From Rhodospirillales bacterium (GTDB taxonomy: Bacteria; Pseudomonadota; Alphaproteobacteria; Acetobacterales; Acetobacteraceae), in NCBI GenBank assembly GCA_903644035.1, contig CAHJXG010000182.1:1-9182 (forward strand): DNA of 9,182 nt. The letters are read 5' to 3'. Both the position numbers and the translations under genes were made by a program. Position 1 is the stretch's first letter; every line of letters starts with the position of its first letter. Shown in pieces: positions 6,106 to 9,182 of this stretch. Under the pieces are notes generated by a model, which saw only the letters and a program-made list of their open reading frames with translations, searched no databases and was not told where the DNA came from.

Positions 6106-6965
6106 GCCAGGCCGCGGCCCTGCGCCGCCTGATCGATGCCGGCGGGATCGTCATGGCCCCGGGTGCGGCCGATCCGCTGGCGGCGCGGCTGGTGCAGCAG
6201 GCCGGGTTCCCCGCCGTGTACATGACCGGGTTCGGCGCGACGGCGAGCCGGCTGGGCATGCCCGACCTCGGCCTGCTGACCCAGACCGAGATGACGGATC
6301 ATGCGCGCAACATGACCCGCGCGGTCTCCATTCCCGTGATCGCCGACGCCGACACCGGCTATGGCGGCCCTTCGAACATCCATCGCACCGTCCGGGAGTA
6401 CCTGCAGGCGGGGGTCGCGGCGATCCACCTGGAAGACCAGGTCGCGCCCAAGCGGTGCGGCCAGCTTGCGGGCATTCGCCTGGTCGATGCCGAGGAGAAT
6501 GCCCAGCGCCTCCGCTGCGCGGTCGAGGCGAAGGGCGGGGACGACCTGCTGATCATCGGCCGCACCGACGCGCTGCCGGCCCAAGGCATCGAGGAGGCGG
6601 TCCGGCGCGCGCACCTCTACCAGGCGGCCGGGGTCGACCTGGTGTTCATCGACGGCATCAAGCGCATCGCCGAGGTCAAGGCCGTGGCGCGCGCCGTGCC
6701 GGGGCCGAAGGTCGTCTCGCTCGTGGACGGGACCGAGGCCGTGGCGCTGACCGCGGGCGAGCTTCAGGCCATGGGGTTCAGCGTGGTGTTCCACGCCGTC
6801 AGCGCGCTGTTCTCCGCCGTGAAGGCGATGCGCGACACGTTTGCGGCGCTGCACCGGGCCGGCACCCCGGCCAGCCGCGCGGAGCAGATGGTCACCTATG
6901 CCGAATACGCTGCGGTCGTGGACCTCGCCGGCCACCAGCATCGGGCCGACCGCCACGGAGGCTGA
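6102..6965 (+). CDS. Isocitrate lyase / PEP mutase family enzyme (2-methylisocitrate lyase-like)
   Basis: The 287-residue product is a PEP mutase/isocitrate lyase superfamily barrel, whose members cleave C-C bonds in alkylmalates and methylisocitrate, or hydrolyse oxaloacetate. It shows MAPGAADPLAARL (18-30), YMTGFGATASRLGMPD (40-55), the metal site ADADTGYGG (81-89), IHLEDQVAPKRCGQ (108-121) with the catalytic-loop Cys119, and IIGRTDA (151-157). The usual loop signature is KRCGH; here the histidine is glutamine (Gln121), which may change substrate or reaction. The length is normal for the lyase/hydrolase group and short of true isocitrate lyase. The GTG start at 6102 overlaps the FAD oxidase stop (GTGA), indicating translational coupling, with AAGGTG upstream. 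The upstream open frame from 4992 is a shadow of the oxidase gene. Candidate activities are 2-methylisocitrate lyase, 2,3-dimethylmalate lyase, a similar 2-alkylmalate lyase, or oxaloacetate hydrolase; the sequence alone does not decide. Confidence 0.9.
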   Translation: MSQAAALRRLIDAGGIVMAPGAADPLAARLVQQAGFPAVYMTGFGATASRLGMPDLGLLTQTEMTDHARNMTRAVSIPVIADADTGYGGPSNIHRTVREYLQAGVAAIHLEDQVAPKRCGQLAGIRLVDAEENAQRLRCAVEAKGGDDLLIIGRTDALPAQGIEEAVRRAHLYQAAGVDLVFIDGIKRIAEVKAVARAVPGPKVVSLVDGTEAVALTAGELQAMGFSVVFHAVSALFSAVKAMRDTFAALHRAGTPASRAEQMVTYAEYAAVVDLAGHQHRADRHGG

Positions 6966-6995
6966 TCCAACCTCAACACGACCCGGCGCGGCGAA

Positions 6996-7009
6996 GATCG
7001 CGACCGATC
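6996..7009 (+). other. Small hairpin just upstream of the TRAP receptor ribosome binding site
   Basis: GATCG (6996-7000) and CGATC (7005-7009) can pair across a CGAC loop, ending two bases before the AAAGGAGG at 7012-7019. It lies in the 63-base gap between the lyase-family gene and the TRAP receptor gene, the largest gap within the second operon. It has no following T-run, so it is not a terminator. A 5-bp stem can occur by chance. Confidence 0.2.
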
Positions 7010-7011
7010 AC

Positions 7012-7019
7012 AAAGGAGG
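7012..7019 (+). promoter_or_regulatory. Strong Shine-Dalgarno sequence for the TRAP receptor gene
   Basis: AAAGGAGG is a near-perfect anti-16S match nine bases before the ATG at 7029, stronger than any other site in the window. This fits the common need for more periplasmic receptor than permease or enzymes from one transcript. Confidence 0.75.
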
Positions 7020-7028
7020 ACAACGCCC

Positions 7029-8036
7029 ATGCCCATAACGCGCCGCACCCTGCTGTCGGCCACCGCCGCCGGCCTCGCCGCCCCGCACATCGCCCGCGCC
7101 GCCGGGCCGATCACGCTGCGGGTCTCGTCCTCCGCGCCGCCGGACCGGTTCGGGGCGCACTACCTCTGGTTCCAGCCGTTCGAGGCGGAGCTGGCGAAGC
7201 TCGTGGGCGACCGCATCAAGCTCGACTACTTCCCGAACAGCCAGCTCGGCAAGGAGGCCGACGTCGTCAACCAGGTGAAGGCCGGGTCGGTCGACATGAT
7301 GCTCACCGGCGCCTCCATCTGGGCGACCGTGGTGCCGGAGTTCGGGCTGCTCGACCTCGGCTTCCTGTTCGGCAGCTACGACCAGTGCGCCCGGGCGATC
7401 GACGGCGGCGTGGGCGACGCCTACGCCAAGCTGCTGCTGGACCGCACGGGCGTCGGCATCCTGGGCTGGGGCTTCCAGGTCGGCGCGCGCAGCATCTACA
7501 CCAAGGCGCCCATCGCCCATGTGGGCGACCTGGCCGGGGTGAAGCTGCGGGTGCTCCCGACCAAGGCATTCATCGACACCTTCAACATCATCGGCGCAAC
7601 GCCGACGCCGATCCCGATCAACGAGCTGTACACCGCCGTGCAGACCGGCGTGGTGGACGGGTTCGAGCACGACCCCGGGACCGTGCTGGCCTACAAGCTC
7701 TACGAGGTCTCGAAGCACGCCTTCCTGACCCGGCACATCTACACGCCCATGCTGTCCTTCATCGGCAAGCGCGGCCTGGCCAAGATCACGCCGGACCTGC
7801 TGCCGCAGTTCAAGCAGGCGGCGGCGGCAGCCACCGCGTCGTCGCGCAGCGAGGTGAAAAGCGTCGAGGCGGAGGCCATGGCCGACCTGAAGACCAAGGG
7901 CGTCATGTTCACCGAGGTGCCGCCGGCCGAGATCGCCGCGCTGAAGGCCAAGATGGCGGAGACGCTCTACCCCGCCTACCTCAAGCAGTATCCTGCGGTA
8001 GAGCCGATGTTCGCGCAGATCAAGGCGACGAGCTGA
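7029..8036 (+). CDS. dctP: TRAP transporter solute-binding receptor (DctP family)
   Basis: The 335-residue product is the periplasmic receptor of a tripartite ATP-independent transporter, which delivers an organic acid to the membrane permease. The N-terminus ITRRTLLSATAAGLAAPHIARAA has the twin-arginine pattern (TRRTLL, residues 4-9), a hydrophobic stretch and a likely cleavage near residue 24-25, so Tat export is plausible. Family landmarks are the early ITLRVSSSAP strand, FPNSQLGKEADVVNQVKAGS (68-87), DLAGVKLRVLP (167-177) with the conserved carboxylate-binding Arg174, and TPTPIPINELYTAVQTGVVD (191-210). The length is normal. The permease gene follows 17 bases later. The ligand is not deducible, but the enzyme neighbours suggest a 2-hydroxyacid or a related mono- or dicarboxylate. 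The gene symbol is generic for the family and does not imply C4-dicarboxylates. Confidence 0.93.
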   Translation: MPITRRTLLSATAAGLAAPHIARAAGPITLRVSSSAPPDRFGAHYLWFQPFEAELAKLVGDRIKLDYFPNSQLGKEADVVNQVKAGSVDMMLTGASIWATVVPEFGLLDLGFLFGSYDQCARAIDGGVGDAYAKLLLDRTGVGILGWGFQVGARSIYTKAPIAHVGDLAGVKLRVLPTKAFIDTFNIIGATPTPIPINELYTAVQTGVVDGFEHDPGTVLAYKLYEVSKHAFLTRHIYTPMLSFIGKRGLAKITPDLLPQFKQAAAAATASSRSEVKSVEAEAMADLKTKGVMFTEVPPAEIAALKAKMAETLYPAYLKQYPAVEPMFAQIKATS

Positions 8037-8053
8037 TCCCCGCGGAGGACGCC

Positions 8054-9182
8054 ATGCAGATCGCCATCCCGCTGGCCCGGCCCGACGCCTCAACCGGCGC
8101 GCGGCTCGCTGCCGGGCTGCTGCGGGTGATCGAGCATCTCGGCGGCGCCCTGCTCGCGGCCGACGTGGCGGTCGTGTTCCTGTCCGTGGTGTTCCGCTAC
8201 TTCCTCCACCAGCCCTTCGACTGGGCGGAGGAGGTGGCGAGCGGGCTGATGACCACCATGGTGTTCCTCGGCGCGGCCACGGTGGTGGGCCGGTCCCAGC
8301 ATGTCGGGATCGAGATGCTGGTCCAGATGCTGCCGCCGGCGCCGCGCGCCTTCGTCGAGGGCTTCGCCGTCTGGGTCACGGCCGCGGTGTCGGTGATCCT
8401 GGCGTGGTCGATCTTCGACCTCATGCTCGACACCGCGGGCCAGACCACGCCGACGGGCCTGCCGCAATGGACGTTCCTGGCGCCGCTCCTGCTCGGCGCC
8501 TCGCTGATGTCGGGCTTCGCGCTGCTGAACGCCGGGCGGCTCGCGGCGTCGGCGCGGTGGGTCAGCCTGGCTGCGGTGCTGCTGCTGGGCGGTGCCGTCC
8601 ATGGCTGGAACGCGTTCGTGCCGGGCTATGCCCTCTCCCCGCTGACGATGCTGATCGCCGGCTCCGTCGTCAGCCTGCTGCTGGGTGTTCCCATCGCCTT
8701 CGCGCTCGCGACCGGGGCGATGCTGTACTTCATGCTCGACCCCTCCCTGCCGCTGCTGATCTGGGCGCAGCAGGTCACGTCGGGCGCCAGCCATTTCGTG
8801 CTGCTGGCCATCCCGTTCTTCGTGCTGGCCGGGCTGACGATGGAGGTGAACGGCATGTCGTCGCGGCTGATCGAGCTGCTGCTGCGGATGATGGGCCGGA
8901 TGCGCGGGGGGCTGAACCTGATCGTCATCCTGGCGACGGCGCTGTTCTCGGGCGTGTCGGGCTCGAAGCTCGCGGACATCGCGGCCGTGGGCGGCGTCAT
9001 CATGCCGGCGGTGCGGCGCACGGGGCAGGACGAGAACGAGACGGCGGGGCTGCTGGCCTGCACGGCGGTGATGGCCGAGACGATCCCGCCTTGCGTCAAC
9101 CTGATCATCTTCGCCTTCGTGTCCAGCGTCTCCATCGGCGGGCTGTTCGTCGCGGGCATCGTGCCGGCAGTGCTGATGGCGG
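8054..9182 (+). CDS. Fused TRAP transporter permease (DctQ-DctM), C-terminus beyond right edge
   Basis: The frame is open from ATG 8054, which has GGAGG five bases upstream, to the window end, giving 376 residues; complete fusions usually have about 600. Residues 20-165 form the small DctQ subunit: helices plus the typical VFRYFLHQPFDWAEEVASGL segment (46-65), then VVGRSQHVGIEML. After a linker with further helices (about 168-188), the large DctM subunit starts near residue 195 with SPLTMLIAGSVVSLLLGVPI, then AIPFFVLAGLTMEVNGMSSR, GRMRGGLNLIVILATALFSG, SGSKLADIAAVGGVIMPAVR and AETIPPCVNLIIFAF. It would sit in the inner membrane and use an ion gradient to take up the receptor's ligand. Fused QM permeases are a known TRAP subtype, so a separate dctQ is not expected. 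Only part of the DctM half is visible here. Confidence 0.93.
   Translation, partial: MQIAIPLARPDASTGARLAAGLLRVIEHLGGALLAADVAVVFLSVVFRYFLHQPFDWAEEVASGLMTTMVFLGAATVVGRSQHVGIEMLVQMLPPAPRAFVEGFAVWVTAAVSVILAWSIFDLMLDTAGQTTPTGLPQWTFLAPLLLGASLMSGFALLNAGRLAASARWVSLAAVLLLGGAVHGWNAFVPGYALSPLTMLIAGSVVSLLLGVPIAFALATGAMLYFMLDPSLPLLIWAQQVTSGASHFVLLAIPFFVLAGLTMEVNGMSSRLIELLLRMMGRMRGGLNLIVILATALFSGVSGSKLADIAAVGGVIMPAVRRTGQDENETAGLLACTAVMAETIPPCVNLIIFAFVSSVSIGGLFVAGIVPAVLMA

Noticed and set aside
5700..6956. 418-residue open frame on the minus strand
   Set aside because: It is opposite the end of the FAD oxidase and the whole lyase-family gene; no domain is recognisable.
7008..8093. 361-residue open frame on the minus strand
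   Set aside because: It is opposite the complete TRAP receptor gene and is Arg-rich without motifs.
8090..9159. Overlapping minus-strand open frames in the last kilobase
   Set aside because: They are shadows of the fused TRAP permease gene, whose DctQ and DctM motifs run continuously on the plus strand.

Overview
The window is very GC-rich, gene-dense DNA with short gaps, GTG starts and stop/start overlaps. The protein families (TRAP transporter, FMN and FAD 2-hydroxyacid dehydrogenases, cyclase family, GntR and LacI regulators) suggest a high-GC proteobacterium. An alphaproteobacterium such as a Roseomonas-like Acetobacteraceae member is my best guess, but a Burkholderiales host is not excluded. 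No RNA genes, insertion sequences, CRISPR arrays or phage genes were seen, and no stretch over 300 bases lacks a gene.

Layout: (1) Positions 1-650, minus strand: the N-terminal two thirds of a LacI/PurR-type repressor that runs off the left edge. (2) Positions 651-824: a divergent control region. (3) Positions 825-3868, plus strand: an apparent three-gene operon of an FMN-dependent L-2-hydroxyacid dehydrogenase, a small leaderless ModA-like substrate-binding-fold protein whose start overlaps the previous stop, and a large cyclase-family (PF04199) metal hydrolase. (4) Positions 3888-4568, minus strand: a GntR regulator of the FadR/FCD type, convergent with the first operon and divergent from the second. 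(5) Positions 4569-4689: a control region with a 24-bp imperfect palindrome and a sigma70-like promoter. (6) Positions 4690-9182, plus strand: a second operon of an FAD-dependent D-lactate dehydrogenase/GlcD-like oxidase, an isocitrate lyase/PEP mutase family enzyme (GTGA overlap), a TRAP periplasmic receptor with a twin-arginine-like signal, and a fused DctQ-DctM TRAP permease cut by the right edge.

Taken together this reads as an uptake-and-catabolism island for a small organic acid. The TRAP system would import a carboxylate, the two stereochemically complementary flavoenzymes (L-type FMN, D-type FAD) would oxidise 2-hydroxyacids to 2-oxoacids, and the lyase-family and cyclase-family enzymes would cleave or hydrolyse related intermediates. 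The LacI and GntR proteins are the obvious local regulators. The enzyme families are clear from the sequence. The actual substrate, and whether both operons serve one pathway, are inference. The least ordinary parts are the leaderless binding-protein-like gene inside a catabolic operon, the KRCGQ variant of the lyase signature, and the palindrome that fixes the likely GntR start.
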